From Ga0077527 sp964533495 (lineage in GTDB: Bacteria > Pseudomonadota > Gammaproteobacteria > Burkholderiales > SG8-41), in the NCBI GenBank assembly GCA_964533495.1, contig CAZHJU010000011.1, positions 20,240-84,239 on the forward strand: DNA of 64,000 nt. Reading direction: 5' to 3'. The translations under genes and the position numbers were made by a program. Of this stretch, positions 43,352-52,838 are shown in pieces. The notes beneath the pieces were generated by a model that searched no databases, was not told where the DNA came from, and saw only the letters and a program-made list of their open reading frames with translations. Position 1 is the first letter of the stretch. Every line of letters begins with the position of its first letter.

Positions 43352-44272
43352 ATGCAAGTACTGCTCGCCAATCCCCGCGGTTTCTGCGCCGGCGTCGACC
43401 GCGCGATCGATATCGTCGAGCGCGCGCTCGAACTCTTCGGCGCGCCGATCTACGTGCGCCATGAAGTCGTTCACAACAAGTTCGTCGTCGACAACCTGCG
43501 CGCGAAAGGCGCGGTGTTCGTCGAGGAACTTGACGACGTGCCTGCCGGCAGCACGGTGGTGTTCAGCGCCCACGGCGTGTCGCAGGCGGTGCGCCGCGAG
43601 GCCGAATCGCGCGGCCTGAAGGTGTTCGACGCGACCTGTCCGCTGGTGACCAAGGTGCACGTCGAGGTGGCCAAGATGCGCGAGCAGGGCCGCGAGATCA
43701 TCATGATCGGCCATCGCGGGCATCCGGAGGTCGAGGGCACCATGGGGCAGAGCGCCGGCGGCATGCACCTCGTCGAGGGGCCGGACGACGTCGCCGGCCT
43801 GCGCGTGGGCGACGAGGGGAACCTGGCCTACGTGACCCAGACCACGCTGTCGATGGACGACGCCGCGCGCACCATCCAGGCGATCAAAAAACGGTTTCCG
43901 AAAGTCGTCGGCCCGAAGAAGGACGACATCTGCTACGCCACGCAGAACCGGCAGGACGCGATCAAGACGCTGGCGCAGCGCTGCGACGTGGTGATCGTCG
44001 TCGGCTCACCCAACAGTTCGAATTCCAACCGCCTGCGCGAAGTGGCCGAGCAGCTCGGCGTGCCGGCCTACATGGTCGACAATGCCGGCGAGCTGCGTCC
44101 GGAATGGGTCGCGGGGAAATCCACCGTCGGCATCACCGCCGGCGCGTCGGCGCCGGAAGTGCTGGTGCAGGCCGTGGTGGAACGCCTGCGCGGCCTGGGG
44201 GCGGATCAGGTGACGACGCTGGACGGCATCGCCGAGCGGGTGACTTTCCCGCTCCCGAAGGGTTTGCACTAG
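43352..44272 (+). CDS. ispH: 4-hydroxy-3-methylbut-2-enyl diphosphate reductase
   Basis: The last MEP-pathway enzyme, making IPP and DMAPP. The 306-residue protein has the three iron-sulfur cysteines C12 (NPRGFCAGVDRA), C96 (DATCPLVTK) and C194 (DDICYATQNRQ). It also has the substrate residues of HGVSQAV, GHRGHPEVEGTMGQ and GSPNSSNSNRL. The gene is complete and ends 4 bp inside the convergent TonB-like gene. It lies after lspA, as in many Betaproteobacteria. Confidence 0.97.
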   Translation: MQVLLANPRGFCAGVDRAIDIVERALELFGAPIYVRHEVVHNKFVVDNLRAKGAVFVEELDDVPAGSTVVFSAHGVSQAVRREAESRGLKVFDATCPLVTKVHVEVAKMREQGREIIMIGHRGHPEVEGTMGQSAGGMHLVEGPDDVAGLRVGDEGNLAYVTQTTLSMDDAARTIQAIKKRFPKVVGPKKDDICYATQNRQDAIKTLAQRCDVVIVVGSPNSSNSNRLREVAEQLGVPAYMVDNAGELRPEWVAGKSTVGITAGASAPEVLVQAVVERLRGLGADQVTTLDGIAERVTFPLPKGLH

Positions 44273-44922
44273 GATCCGGTTTCCTGGCTGTCGGCCGCGG
44301 CCGGCAGCGCGCCCCGGGCCGCATGGCCCGGCGGGCGCAGGGTTACCTCGATCAGCATCTCGCTGCGCACCGGCACGTTGGCGCGGTAGCCGGGATGGAA
44401 GCGCGCCCGCGAAAATTCCCGCAATGCCGCTTCCTCGAATTCGGAGATACCGGTGCTCATCACGATTTTCGCATCGTCGATGCGCCCGCTCTCGCTGATG
44501 CGCAGGCGCAGCATCACGGCGCCGGCCTGCTGCGCGGCAGCGGACGATTCCGGCGCCGGCACTTCGATCTGCGTCAGCGGAAATGGCCGACGGTCGAGTT
44601 CCGACGACTTGAAATAATAAACGCCGCTTTCACCGCCGCCGGCTTGGCCGCCCGCGGTTGCGGGCGGGGACTGCACGGCGGCAAGGCGCGTTTCGGGGAT
44701 TGCTTCGGCGGGTGCTTCGGGCGTCACAGGCACCGCCCCGGCTGATTCGGAAACGGCGGCCGCAAGCCTTGCAATCAGCAGGGGCGATCCGGCAGCCGGT
44801 TCCAAGCCGTTGCTGCCCGGCTGGCGGCTGACCGCAAGAACGATCGCCGCATGCAGGGCCAGCGAGATGCCGGCGGCGAGGAACAGGCGCGGCATGCCGT
44901 CATCGGCAATCCGTGAGGGCAT
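44269..44922 (-). CDS. TonB-like energy transducer C-terminal domain protein
   Basis: A 217-residue protein with an N-terminal transmembrane anchor (LFLAAGISLALHAAIVLAV), a Pro/Ala/Glu-rich periplasmic stretch, and a TonB-type C-terminal domain (VMLRLRISESGRIDDAKIVMSTGISEFEEAALREFSRARFHPGYRANVPVRSEMLIEVTL, here shortened to its pattern: beta strand, GxIDxxKI, FExxALxxFxxxxFxPG). No exbBD or receptor genes are adjacent, and it stands downstream of the pilus operon. It may span the periplasm or serve as a TonB variant. Function is inferred only from the domain. Confidence 0.75.
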   Translation of the reverse strand: MPSRIADDGMPRLFLAAGISLALHAAIVLAVSRQPGSNGLEPAAGSPLLIARLAAAVSESAGAVPVTPEAPAEAIPETRLAAVQSPPATAGGQAGGGESGVYYFKSSELDRRPFPLTQIEVPAPESSAAAQQAGAVMLRLRISESGRIDDAKIVMSTGISEFEEAALREFSRARFHPGYRANVPVRSEMLIEVTLRPPGHAARGALPAAADSQETGS

Positions 44923-44937
44923 GGCGCGCGCCTGTAT

Positions 44938-47900
44938 TTACTGGATCAGTTCGCGCCAACTGGTGCGGCGGCCCTGCGGATCGCCCGGCGGGATCGGCGC
45001 TTCGAGCGTTTGTTGTGCGGCATCGGAAGTTGTGGCGATGACCACTGTCCTGCCGTCCGGCAGTCGGACCACGTTGATACCGACCGCCAGAGAGTCTGAC
45101 AACTTGACGCTAAAGTTTGTTGCGCCCGCTACTTGCAGCCCATTGCGGGCATCAAAGAAATTTTGCCAGCTGTAACCGCCGATGTTGCAAGCGCTGTTCT
45201 CCGGGACGTTGCTGGTTACGGTAAGCAAGCCGAGCTGCAGCTTCATATCGATGTTGACGCGCTCTCCGGTGTCCGGTAGGTCGACGAACCAGCCGCCGTT
45301 GGTGGTGCAGTTGGTAGTGCAGGTAACGCTGCGCTTGTCGCCAGCGGTAGTGATAGCTAGTTGGCTCAGCGTTGATCGTGGCGCGGCAACCGGGTAGCTG
45401 CCGGTGTCCTTGATGCCCCAGACCGACTGCACCTGGGGCGACGACAAGTCGCTGGCACCGATGTACTTGCCAGTGCCGACGAAGACGTGGGTGACCGGCG
45501 GGCTGCCGAAATCGGCGATCTCCGGCTTGGTGGTGATCGGCTGGGGATTGTTCGACGCGTCGGTCACGGTGGTGATCCGGGTGGCGGTCTGGGCGGCATT
45601 GACCTCGAAGCGCCAGACGTTGCCCAGCAGGTCGGCGCCGTAGATGTGCTGCGTGGTGTTGTTCAATACGGTGTCGAGCACGAAGTTGTTGATTTTTCCC
45701 AAGCCGCTTGGCGTCGTGGCGTCGCCAGCGCCGGTGGATATCTTGTAGATGATCTGGCCGTTCAACGCGTCCAGCACGTAGAGGTAGCCGCGGCCGTCGC
45801 CGGCCACCGCGGGCGTGTTGACGTTGTTGTAGCCCGAGGTCACGAACACTGCCCAGCGACCGTCTGCGAGCTTGCTGATCGTCGGATTGCCGTAGGTGTA
45901 GCCGATGTGGCAGTCGGAGGACTGGCCGACCGGTGCCCCGGCGCAGGTGGCGGTATGCTTGAATTCCCACAGGCCCTTGGGATTGCCGGGGTCGGTGACG
46001 TCGAGCGCGTAGTAGCCCTTGCCGCCGGCGTTGAAACCGCCGACGAGAATGGTTTTCCAAACCGCGTTCACCGGATCGTAGATGTCGCCGACGGTCGGGG
46101 TGCCGTCGACGTAGTAGCGACGCAGGTTTTTGTAGTTGTTGTCCGCGAGCTTGTAGAGGTTGGGCAGCACCATCGTCGGGATGAAGGCCCAGCGTTCCTC
46201 GCCACCCAGCGGGTCACTGGTGTTGGCGCCGGCGTAGAAGGCATGCAGCATGCCGTCGTTGGCGGCGACGTAGACCATCGGCGTGCGGTTGGCGTTGGCC
46301 GCCTTGAACGCCAGGTAGCCGTCGTCCTGGTACTGGGCGAACGGCGCCTTCGAGAACACCGGCTGCGCGTTGACGATGTCGCCCAGCACGGCGGTGCGTG
46401 TGCGGTAGAGCTGCTGGCTGTTGGCTTCGAAACCCTCGCGGCCGCGATGGCCACGAAGAAAGTTGACCAAGTTGGCGCCGGCGGCGAGGCCGCGCTGGTT
46501 GACCGACAGCAGCGGCAGGATGCCGTTGGTCATGTCCGGATACTGGCTCAAGTCGGAGACCTGGGTGCTGCCGAAAAAGGCTTGCTCGGTGGCGTTGAGG
46601 CCGGTGCTGGCAGTGCCGGTCGGATTGCCGGAACTGTCGCAGGCTTGGGTGTTCCAGGTGAAATTCGTCAGATTGTTGGTGGCGCCGGCGCGGAACAGCT
46701 TGATTACCCGGTTGTCGCAAGCGTTGCCGGTTTTCGCATTCAACTTGGCCTGTGCCGACCAGTGTGGTGTGATGCCGACGCTGCCGGTAACCAGGTTGAT
46801 TTCCTTGGCTTCCAGTTCGCCAATCCATTCGTCCGTCTTGTAGCTTGCAGTATAGGCAAAATTGTCACCGTTCGTCGGCTCCAGGCTACTGGTTGCTGCT
46901 GCCGCCGCTGCTGCAACGCGGGCATTCACGCCGGCGAGGGCCGTGGTCAGCGAATCCACCACGCCGTCAGGATCGGCGGCACTGAAGAAGTGGCCCTTGC
47001 CGTTGACCGCGGCATGCCACAGGTCGTCCAGCGCGGTCGGGTTGTCGGCAGACGGTGCTGGCCAGTTTTTTGCTCCATTTCGCAAATCCGCAAAATCTCC
47101 GGTGCCGGGTTTTTTCTGGTCTTTGTAGTTGGGCACATAGTTCAGAGTGCCGGCCAGGCCCAGGCCCATCGTAAAGGTGGTCATGTGCTGGTGGCGCGCG
47201 GTGTCGTCCTCGAGGCCGGTGCCACTGGACGGCACGTTGTTGTCGGTGCCGACGTCGGTGCCGAGGGAGCCGATGGAGCCGTCCGGGCGCAGGTCGGTGA
47301 AGTAGTAGTAGGCGGCGACGTCGGCCAGGGAGCCGGATGCCCCGCCTTTGAATGTCGAAATGACTTCAGGGCTTGACCACTGCGGGTTGGGATTCCACAC
47401 CGCCCGAGTGTTTTTGGAGCAGTTGGTAATGTATGAGGTCGAGGTATCTGAGACGGATTCGGGGCCCGGTTTGGGGCTTATCTGGGTGACCAGAGTGGTC
47501 GTGATCAGGCGGATCCTTGTCTGTCCCGAGGAGCAGTTGAAGCGTTCCCGGATTTCCTCGTATTTGTAACGCTGGCTGGTGACGGTTTCGGAGGAGCCGT
47601 CGTACAGCGGGCGCGGAGTGACCGTGATGCTGCCGTCATGGTTGCCGATGTTCGAATTGTCGAGCTGGCGGCCGGCGTTGCCGTTCCAGTAGCCGTCGCT
47701 GGTCAGGATCGAGAAATTCTGTTGGCAGGAATACTGCATCGGATCGCCGGTCATGCCGTTGTTGATGCCGGTCTGGATGCCGGCAAAATGCCGGCCGGCG
47801 CGCGACAGCGCTTCGCGCAGCGGCGTGCCGCCGTTGGTGCTCTGCGAGTACAGCTTGGCGAACCAGTCCTCCTTGTGGGTGGTGGTGAAGTCGTTGATCG

Positions 47901-48681
47901 CGAGGTATTTGCTGGAGGTGACGGGGCTGTTCGGGTTGATGGTGATGAAGCCCACGCGGTAGCCTTCGCCGATGCTGACGAAGGCGCGGCCCGTCGCCGA
48001 TTTCATCAGCAGCATGCGGGTGCGGTAGTAGCTGTACCAGTTGGCGAAGTTCTGCCGTTCGTCGGTGTTACCCGGTCCCGAGGTTGATGAAACGTGCCGC
48101 TTGGTCCAGTTGCCGGTGCTGTGCGTGAAGGGCGAGGTATTGCCGCCGGAATTGGGCCAGCAGCCGGTCGAGCTGTTGGTGCTGCCGCTGTTGGGGGTGC
48201 CGGTGCCGTTCCAGACATAGTAATAAGCCGGCTGTGAGGTCTCGTTGCCGCTGTTCCAGTTCAGCTCGTCGTCATAAGCGCGAAAGCTGGTGCTGAGATT
48301 AGTTGTAGGGGCTTTGGCTGAGGTGTTGAAGCCGTCGTATTTGGCCGCGGTGAAGCTGGCATTCGGGAAATCGGTGCCGTCCGCGTTTTTCGGCGGCACG
48401 TAATTGACGCCCGGATTGTAGTAGATCGAGTTGCACAGATGGTTCTTGTAGCCGGTCGTGTTGTAGCGGTCGCGGATGCCGTCCGGCATGTAGCCCCAGC
48501 CCATGCTGCCCGAATCGTCCAGCGTGAACAGGATGTTCGGCTTGACGACCGTGGTCGAACTACTGGCCAGCGGCACGTCGGCGATGTCCGTCATGGCGGC
48601 ATGGGCTGCGGGTGCGACGGCGAAAACCGTGGCCAGGGCCAGGCGGCGCAGGCTGTTGGGTGATGGTTTGCGGGGATTCAT
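44938..48681 (-). CDS. pilY1: Type IV pilus tip/biogenesis protein PilY1-like
   Basis: A 1,247-residue exported protein. It has a signal peptide (residues 1-29), an N-terminal von Willebrand A domain with the MIDAS motif DDSGSM (D55, S57, S59), and a C-terminal seven-bladed beta-propeller region typical of PilC/PilY1 (MVYVAANDGMLHAFYAG, ERWAFIPTMVLPNLYKL, VGGFNAGGKGYYALDVTDP, HIYGADLLGNVWRF). PilY1 sits at the pilus tip, regulates extension and promotes adhesion. The start is ATG 48681, preceded by GGAGAA; a GTG 12 nt upstream is ignored. It is the last and largest gene of the minor-pilin operon. Confidence 0.9.
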   Translation of the reverse strand: MNPRKPSPNSLRRLALATVFAVAPAAHAAMTDIADVPLASSSTTVVKPNILFTLDDSGSMGWGYMPDGIRDRYNTTGYKNHLCNSIYYNPGVNYVPPKNADGTDFPNASFTAAKYDGFNTSAKAPTTNLSTSFRAYDDELNWNSGNETSQPAYYYVWNGTGTPNSGSTNSSTGCWPNSGGNTSPFTHSTGNWTKRHVSSTSGPGNTDERQNFANWYSYYRTRMLLMKSATGRAFVSIGEGYRVGFITINPNSPVTSSKYLAINDFTTTHKEDWFAKLYSQSTNGGTPLREALSRAGRHFAGIQTGINNGMTGDPMQYSCQQNFSILTSDGYWNGNAGRQLDNSNIGNHDGSITVTPRPLYDGSSETVTSQRYKYEEIRERFNCSSGQTRIRLITTTLVTQISPKPGPESVSDTSTSYITNCSKNTRAVWNPNPQWSSPEVISTFKGGASGSLADVAAYYYFTDLRPDGSIGSLGTDVGTDNNVPSSGTGLEDDTARHQHMTTFTMGLGLAGTLNYVPNYKDQKKPGTGDFADLRNGAKNWPAPSADNPTALDDLWHAAVNGKGHFFSAADPDGVVDSLTTALAGVNARVAAAAAAATSSLEPTNGDNFAYTASYKTDEWIGELEAKEINLVTGSVGITPHWSAQAKLNAKTGNACDNRVIKLFRAGATNNLTNFTWNTQACDSSGNPTGTASTGLNATEQAFFGSTQVSDLSQYPDMTNGILPLLSVNQRGLAAGANLVNFLRGHRGREGFEANSQQLYRTRTAVLGDIVNAQPVFSKAPFAQYQDDGYLAFKAANANRTPMVYVAANDGMLHAFYAGANTSDPLGGEERWAFIPTMVLPNLYKLADNNYKNLRRYYVDGTPTVGDIYDPVNAVWKTILVGGFNAGGKGYYALDVTDPGNPKGLWEFKHTATCAGAPVGQSSDCHIGYTYGNPTISKLADGRWAVFVTSGYNNVNTPAVAGDGRGYLYVLDALNGQIIYKISTGAGDATTPSGLGKINNFVLDTVLNNTTQHIYGADLLGNVWRFEVNAAQTATRITTVTDASNNPQPITTKPEIADFGSPPVTHVFVGTGKYIGASDLSSPQVQSVWGIKDTGSYPVAAPRSTLSQLAITTAGDKRSVTCTTNCTTNGGWFVDLPDTGERVNIDMKLQLGLLTVTSNVPENSACNIGGYSWQNFFDARNGLQVAGATNFSVKLSDSLAVGINVVRLPDGRTVVIATTSDAAQQTLEAPIPPGDPQGRRTSWRELIQ

Positions 48682-48712
48682 GGTGTTCTCCACGTGCGGG
48701 ACTGTTCCGCGG

Positions 48713-49270
48713 TCAGTACATGATCGACTGGGTATAGGAAACGGTGTTGCGCGGCCCGAGGGCGCGCGAGGTAATGCGGTAGTAGATGTAGGTCGTGCCC
48801 GACAGCGGCATGACGCCGTAGCTGCCGACGCTGCGGCTGCTGCTGCCGCCGGCCACGCTGACGGTCAGGCACTGCTGGCCCGGCGCGTTGTGCCCGGCAT
48901 TGGGCAGGCCGCACAGCCGGTGGACCACGTACTGGGTGGTAAATCCGGCGGAATCGACGGTGGAGGGCAGGCTGCCGAGGTTGTCCCAGTCGAAGGTCGT
49001 GGCGTCGAAACGCTCGTCCCAGCTGGAGACGTAGGCCCGGGGCTGGTTGTTGTTGAGCACGCCCGGGCCCTGGGCCATCAGCCAGGCGCGGGCGCCCTCG
49101 ATGCCGGCATCGGAGGAGGTGACGGCGCCGCGCTGCATCGCGATGTTGCCGGCGATCAGCACGCCGGTGCCGATCGAGCGCCACAGCGCGACGCCGGCGA
49201 GCGACATGGCGACCAGCACGATCAGCGCGATGAACAGGACGACGCCGTGTTGTTTGCGGAAGGATTTCAT
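48713..49270 (-). CDS. pilX: Type IV pilus assembly protein PilX
   Basis: A 185-residue minor pilin. It starts MKSFRKQHGVVLFIALIVLVAMSLAGVALWRSIGTG, the PilX N-terminus with a short leader ending in Gly, and has a helix then a beta-rich globular domain. PilX lies between PilW and PilY1 in the standard minor-pilin operon and helps start assembly. The distance to pilY1 is about 30 nt. Confidence 0.85.
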   Translation of the reverse strand: MKSFRKQHGVVLFIALIVLVAMSLAGVALWRSIGTGVLIAGNIAMQRGAVTSSDAGIEGARAWLMAQGPGVLNNNQPRAYVSSWDERFDATTFDWDNLGSLPSTVDSAGFTTQYVVHRLCGLPNAGHNAPGQQCLTVSVAGGSSSRSVGSYGVMPLSGTTYIYYRITSRALGPRNTVSYTQSIMY

Positions 49271-49298
49271 GGGCGGATGCTCCGTGGCTGTTTCGCCA

Positions 49299-50480
49299 TC
49301 AGGGACGGATCTGGGAACCCCACAGTATGTTGCGCAGCGGGATCACGGTTTCGTAGACGCGGTAACGGTAGTGGCGCCAGTTGTTGGCGGGCTCGGTCGG
49401 ATTGGTGCCGCTGGCGCTGCCGTCAAGGTTGGCGATCACGAACTGGCCGCCGGTCCATGACGGCACCGTGGCGGTGACCGGCGTGCGCTCGAACTGCCCG
49501 GAGCGCACCAGCATGCCGACGCGCACGGCGAGCACATTGGCCCAGGCGATGGTCGTCGCCGGGTCGGTGGTCGTCCATTCGCCGGGATCGACGCGTCCGT
49601 TGTTGTTGGCGTCGATGCCGTATTCCGCCTGCAGCGTGACGACGTTGTCGGCGACTTCCACCGGATCGTTGACGCCGTCACCGTTGGTATCCTGGTAGAG
49701 GAGGTCGTTGGTGACCCGCAGGCGGCCGTCGGTCACGGTCCAGATGTTGCGGCGCGGGCTGTTGCCGAGGTTGAACAGGTAGCCGGCGCTGAAGTTCACC
49801 GGCGGGGCCGGATTGTTGTGGCGGGCGACGCGCGACTCGACCGAGGTGCTGCTGTCGGGCAGGTAGACCGTGTAGCTGTAGCTGCCCTGGTTGTTGCGCA
49901 CCGTCAGCGCGTCGGCATCGGAAACGTCGGTGATCTCGATGGTCAGGCAGTCCAGCGTCGGCGTGGTCCGGCCCACCAGCAGCACGTCGCGCGGGGAGAT
50001 GCCGGCGCGGCCGCGGGTTTTTTTCGAGGTGTCGGTCGATTCGGTGAACACGTGCGCCGCCGGAAAGGTGCCGCCGCTGCCGCGCAGCACGATGATCGTG
50101 TCGGAGGCGGTGCCGCTGCCCTGGACGATCTGGATCGGCGTCAGCCGGTAGGTGAACGCCGCCGTCGGGCGCCCGCTGTCGTAGGCATTGACCATGCAGC
50201 CCATGACCGGCGTGATGCCGGCGTCGTAGGCGGCCGAGGAGAAACCGTAACCCGCCTCGCGGACGTCACGCTCGAGGGTGGTTAGGCCGATGATGCCGGT
50301 CACCTGCACGTCGCTGCCGGCGGTGGCCGTGCGCTTGCGTTCCTCCGAGGTCGCCAGCATCTGGAAAATGACGATGATGCCGATCATGCCGATCAGCACG
50401 CCGACCATGATCTCGACCAGGCTGAGGCCGGCCTGCCTGCGGCGGGCCGGGGATGGATTCTTGCGGGACTCAGAATACAT
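49299..50480 (-). CDS. pilW: Type IV pilus minor pilin PilW
   Basis: A 393-residue prepilin-like protein. It has the processing site RRQAG-LSLVEIMVG at about residue 18, a hydrophobic helix (VEIMVGVLIGMIGIIVIFQML) with Glu5 of the mature form, then a large globular C-terminal domain. PilW forms the pilus-initiation complex with PilV, PilX and FimT. It overlaps pilV by 11 nt. Confidence 0.87.
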   Translation of the reverse strand: MYSESRKNPSPARRRQAGLSLVEIMVGVLIGMIGIIVIFQMLATSEERKRTATAGSDVQVTGIIGLTTLERDVREAGYGFSSAAYDAGITPVMGCMVNAYDSGRPTAAFTYRLTPIQIVQGSGTASDTIIVLRGSGGTFPAAHVFTESTDTSKKTRGRAGISPRDVLLVGRTTPTLDCLTIEITDVSDADALTVRNNQGSYSYTVYLPDSSTSVESRVARHNNPAPPVNFSAGYLFNLGNSPRRNIWTVTDGRLRVTNDLLYQDTNGDGVNDPVEVADNVVTLQAEYGIDANNNGRVDPGEWTTTDPATTIAWANVLAVRVGMLVRSGQFERTPVTATVPSWTGGQFVIANLDGSASGTNPTEPANNWRHYRYRVYETVIPLRNILWGSQIRP

Positions 50481-50964
50481 AGGAAATTACCTGGTGCCTG
50501 CGCCGGGTCGTGTCCTGCGGCGTCTGCCAGCAGATGGTGACCGTCACGCGGTTGAGGTCGGCCGTCGAGACATCGATCTGCTGCATCCCGGCGGTGGCGC
50601 CGAGCAGGCCGGTGGCGGAATCGGTGACGGCGCTGACCCATTGCGTCACCGCCGTGTTGGTGTTGTCGGCCTGGCCGCCGGTGAATGCGCAGTCGCCGCC
50701 GCCAGTATTCAGCTCGAAATTGTTCAGCGAGGTGACGAGGCTGGCATCCGAGGTGCGGTCCACGCTCATCCAGATCCGCGAGATGATGTCGCTGGCAAAG
50801 GCCGCGGCATCGGCCCGGTTCTTGGCGTCGGCGCTGGCCGAAAATGCCGCGGCCTGAATGCCGACCATGGCCAGGATGCCGACCGAGAAGATCAGGATGC
50901 CGATCAGGGCTTCGAGCAGCATGACGCCTTTCTGCAGGCGCGGGAGTATGGGGATCTGTTTCAT
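50470..50964 (-). CDS. pilV: Type IV pilus modification/minor pilin PilV
   Basis: A 164-residue prepilin-like protein with the processing site LQKG-VMLLEALIGILIFSVGILAMVGIQ at about residue 13. This is the signature of PilV (LLEALIA-type). It overlaps pilW at the 3' end and lies 11 nt after fimT. Confidence 0.87.
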   Translation of the reverse strand: MKQIPILPRLQKGVMLLEALIGILIFSVGILAMVGIQAAAFSASADAKNRADAAAFASDIISRIWMSVDRTSDASLVTSLNNFELNTGGGDCAFTGGQADNTNTAVTQWVSAVTDSATGLLGATAGMQQIDVSTADLNRVTVTICWQTPQDTTRRRHQVISYVF

Positions 50965-50975
50965 GGGGTGCTCCT

Positions 50976-51581
50976 TCAGCAGGCCCTGGTGTCCTTGGTG
51001 TCCGTGACCTTCGGATCGCAGACGCGAATCTGCCCGCCCGGCGACACGTTGATGTTCAGGCAGCGCATGGGACCGCCGTCAGCGGCGCAGGCGCCCGCCA
51101 CCGGATAGGTGAACTGGAAGGACACCGGCTGGCCGATGGTCATGGCGCCGAAGCCGTTGAAAACGACCCGGCCGTCGTAGGTGGCATCGGTGCTGGAGGA
51201 GGTGAGCGTGACACTGGCTTCTTCGCGTCCGGAGCCTTCCGCGCCGAGCTTGCCTTCGATGAAGTTGAAGGAATTGGTGGCCGGGGCCCATTCGCGGACC
51301 ATCCAGTTCATGCCACTGGTTGAAGGGGTGATGATGTTGACCTGGGCTTCCACCGGGAGGTCGTCGGTCAGCACCATCTCGACCCGGCCATTGCGCTTGA
51401 CGGCTTCGGCGCGCGCCAGGTTGAGGCCGGTGGCGATGCCTTCCGTGGTCGCGCGTATCCGGGCGTTGGCGATGAACTTGGAGTATTCCGGTATGCCCAG
51501 CGAGATCAGCAGGGCAATAACCGCCAGCCCGACGATCAGCTCGACGAGGCTGTAGCCGGATTGTGCGCGGAAGTTCAGCAT
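50976..51581 (-). CDS. fimT: FimT/GspH-like minor pilin
   Basis: A 201-residue prepilin-like protein: MLNFRAQSG-YSLVELIVGLAVIALLISLGIPEYS with Glu5 of the mature helix, then a GspH-type globular domain (ATGLNLARAEAVKRNGRVEMVL). FimT-type pilins bind DNA in some naturally competent species. It overlaps the start of pilE by 7 nt. Confidence 0.85.
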   Translation of the reverse strand: MLNFRAQSGYSLVELIVGLAVIALLISLGIPEYSKFIANARIRATTEGIATGLNLARAEAVKRNGRVEMVLTDDLPVEAQVNIITPSTSGMNWMVREWAPATNSFNFIEGKLGAEGSGREEASVTLTSSSTDATYDGRVVFNGFGAMTIGQPVSFQFTYPVAGACAADGGPMRCLNINVSPGGQIRVCDPKVTDTKDTRAC

Positions 51582-52009
51582 CCGCCGGCCTTGTTGGTGA
51601 CCCAGCAGCTCGATCCGCCGCCGTTCCAGCCGGTGGCGACCGTGGTGGTGGCACGGGCGTTGGCCTGGTTGATGGTGTAGACGAAACCATTTGTGCCCTG
51701 TGCCGCCACGCCGGTGGCCGTGATGGTGAAGGTCGTTCCGGTCAGGTTGGAGCAGGCATAGGTGAAATAGCGTCCGGTAGGCAGGGGGGCTATGGTGCCG
51801 GCCGCGCAGGCCCCGGCATAGCTGCGGTTGTCCTGGAAATATTGCTCCATTTTCACCCGGTGCTCCGACAGGGTCGCAAAGGCTTCGGTGAGCTTGCTGC
51901 GGGTGACGTAATCGCTGTACTGGGGCACGGCAATGGCCGCGATGATGCCGATGATGGCCAACACGATCAGCATCTCAACCAGGGTGAATCCTCGCGCGAG
52001 TCGTTTCAT
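51575..52009 (-). CDS. pilE: Type IV pilin PilE-like
   Basis: A 144-residue prepilin: MKRLARG-FTLVEMLIVLAIIGIIAAIAVPQYSDYVTRSKLTEAF, with the processing site and Glu5. There are cysteines in the C-terminal part (SCWVTNKAGGC), usual for pilin disulfides. It is the first gene of the operon pilE-fimT-pilV-pilW-pilX-pilY1. It is closer to minor pilin PilE than to PilA major pilins by context. Confidence 0.87.
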   Translation of the reverse strand: MKRLARGFTLVEMLIVLAIIGIIAAIAVPQYSDYVTRSKLTEAFATLSEHRVKMEQYFQDNRSYAGACAAGTIAPLPTGRYFTYACSNLTGTTFTITATGVAAQGTNGFVYTINQANARATTTVATGWNGGGSSCWVTNKAGGC

Positions 52010-52206
52010 GGCGGTTCCTTTTTGGACGGTGGAAGGTTAGGGGGGATTTTATGCCGCCGCCACCGGCCGCCGATGAATGGTTATTCGTCCGGCATAAGCG
52101 GTTTTCAGCGTGAAATTAGGCACGATTTGGCGCCGGCAGGGGCCCCGGATGCGGTCAAGGGTTGTGAATTAGACAAAGTCCAATCCTTGCCTTAGAATAA
52201 TTCCCA

Positions 52207-52623
52207 ATGAAAGCAATGTCTTATACACGGGAAGATTTGGTCGATCTGTTGCGCAGGCACGGCATTGCGCCGACGCATCAGCGGCTGGAAATCGCCCATG
52301 TGCTGTTCAGCCGCTGCGAACACCTCGCCGCCGACCGGGTGCTGGCGCTGGCCAACGAGCGTTTTGCCGAGACGTCCAAGGCCACGGTCTACAACACCCT
52401 GAACCTGTTCCGCGACCGCGGATTGATCCGCGAGGTGATCGTGGACCCGAAGCGGGTGTTCTACGATCCCAACACGGAACCGCACCATCATCTCTACAAC
52501 GTCGATACCGGAGAGCTCACGGACATCGCGGCCGAGGATCTGCGGATCAGCGGCATGCCCGTGCTGCCGCCGGGCATGGTGACCGAGGGCGTCGACGTCA
52601 TCGTCAGGATCCGCGCGCTCTGA
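52207..52623 (+). CDS. Fur family transcriptional regulator, Irr-like
   Basis: A 138-residue Fur protein. It has the winged HTH HGIAPTHQRLEIAHVLFSR and KATVYNTLNLFRDRGLIREV, then a metal or heme site with the triple-His segment NTEPHHHLYNVDTGEL (H93-H95) and the end MVTEGVDVIVRIRAL. The FYDPNTEPHHH segment and the PPGM...VDVIVRIR end resemble alphaproteobacterial Irr rather than Fur, PerR or Zur. The N-terminal heme-regulatory motif of some Irr proteins is absent. Likely regulates iron or peroxide genes. Start ATG 52207 or 52216. Confidence 0.75.
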   Translation: MKAMSYTREDLVDLLRRHGIAPTHQRLEIAHVLFSRCEHLAADRVLALANERFAETSKATVYNTLNLFRDRGLIREVIVDPKRVFYDPNTEPHHHLYNVDTGELTDIAAEDLRISGMPVLPPGMVTEGVDVIVRIRAL

Positions 52624-52637
52624 CCGGGTGTTTGCTG

Positions 52638-52643
52638 TAGAAT
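52638..52643 (+). promoter_or_regulatory. -10-like element of tRNA-Thr
   Basis: TAGAAT ends 14 nt before the tRNA 5' end and sits after the Irr-like gene. No clear -35 box is seen. Confidence 0.3.
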
Positions 52644-52657
52644 GCGCCCTCCCCCGG

Positions 52658-52733
<76 letters not shown>

Positions 52734-52838
52734 ACTCCCTGATTCCCTGATGTTCCCGGTTTGCCGGCAGCAGTACGCCAGCGGCGCTGCTGCGGCATTC
52801 GCACCGGCTCCGCGCGGGAACCGGTGCGATGCCCGTGT

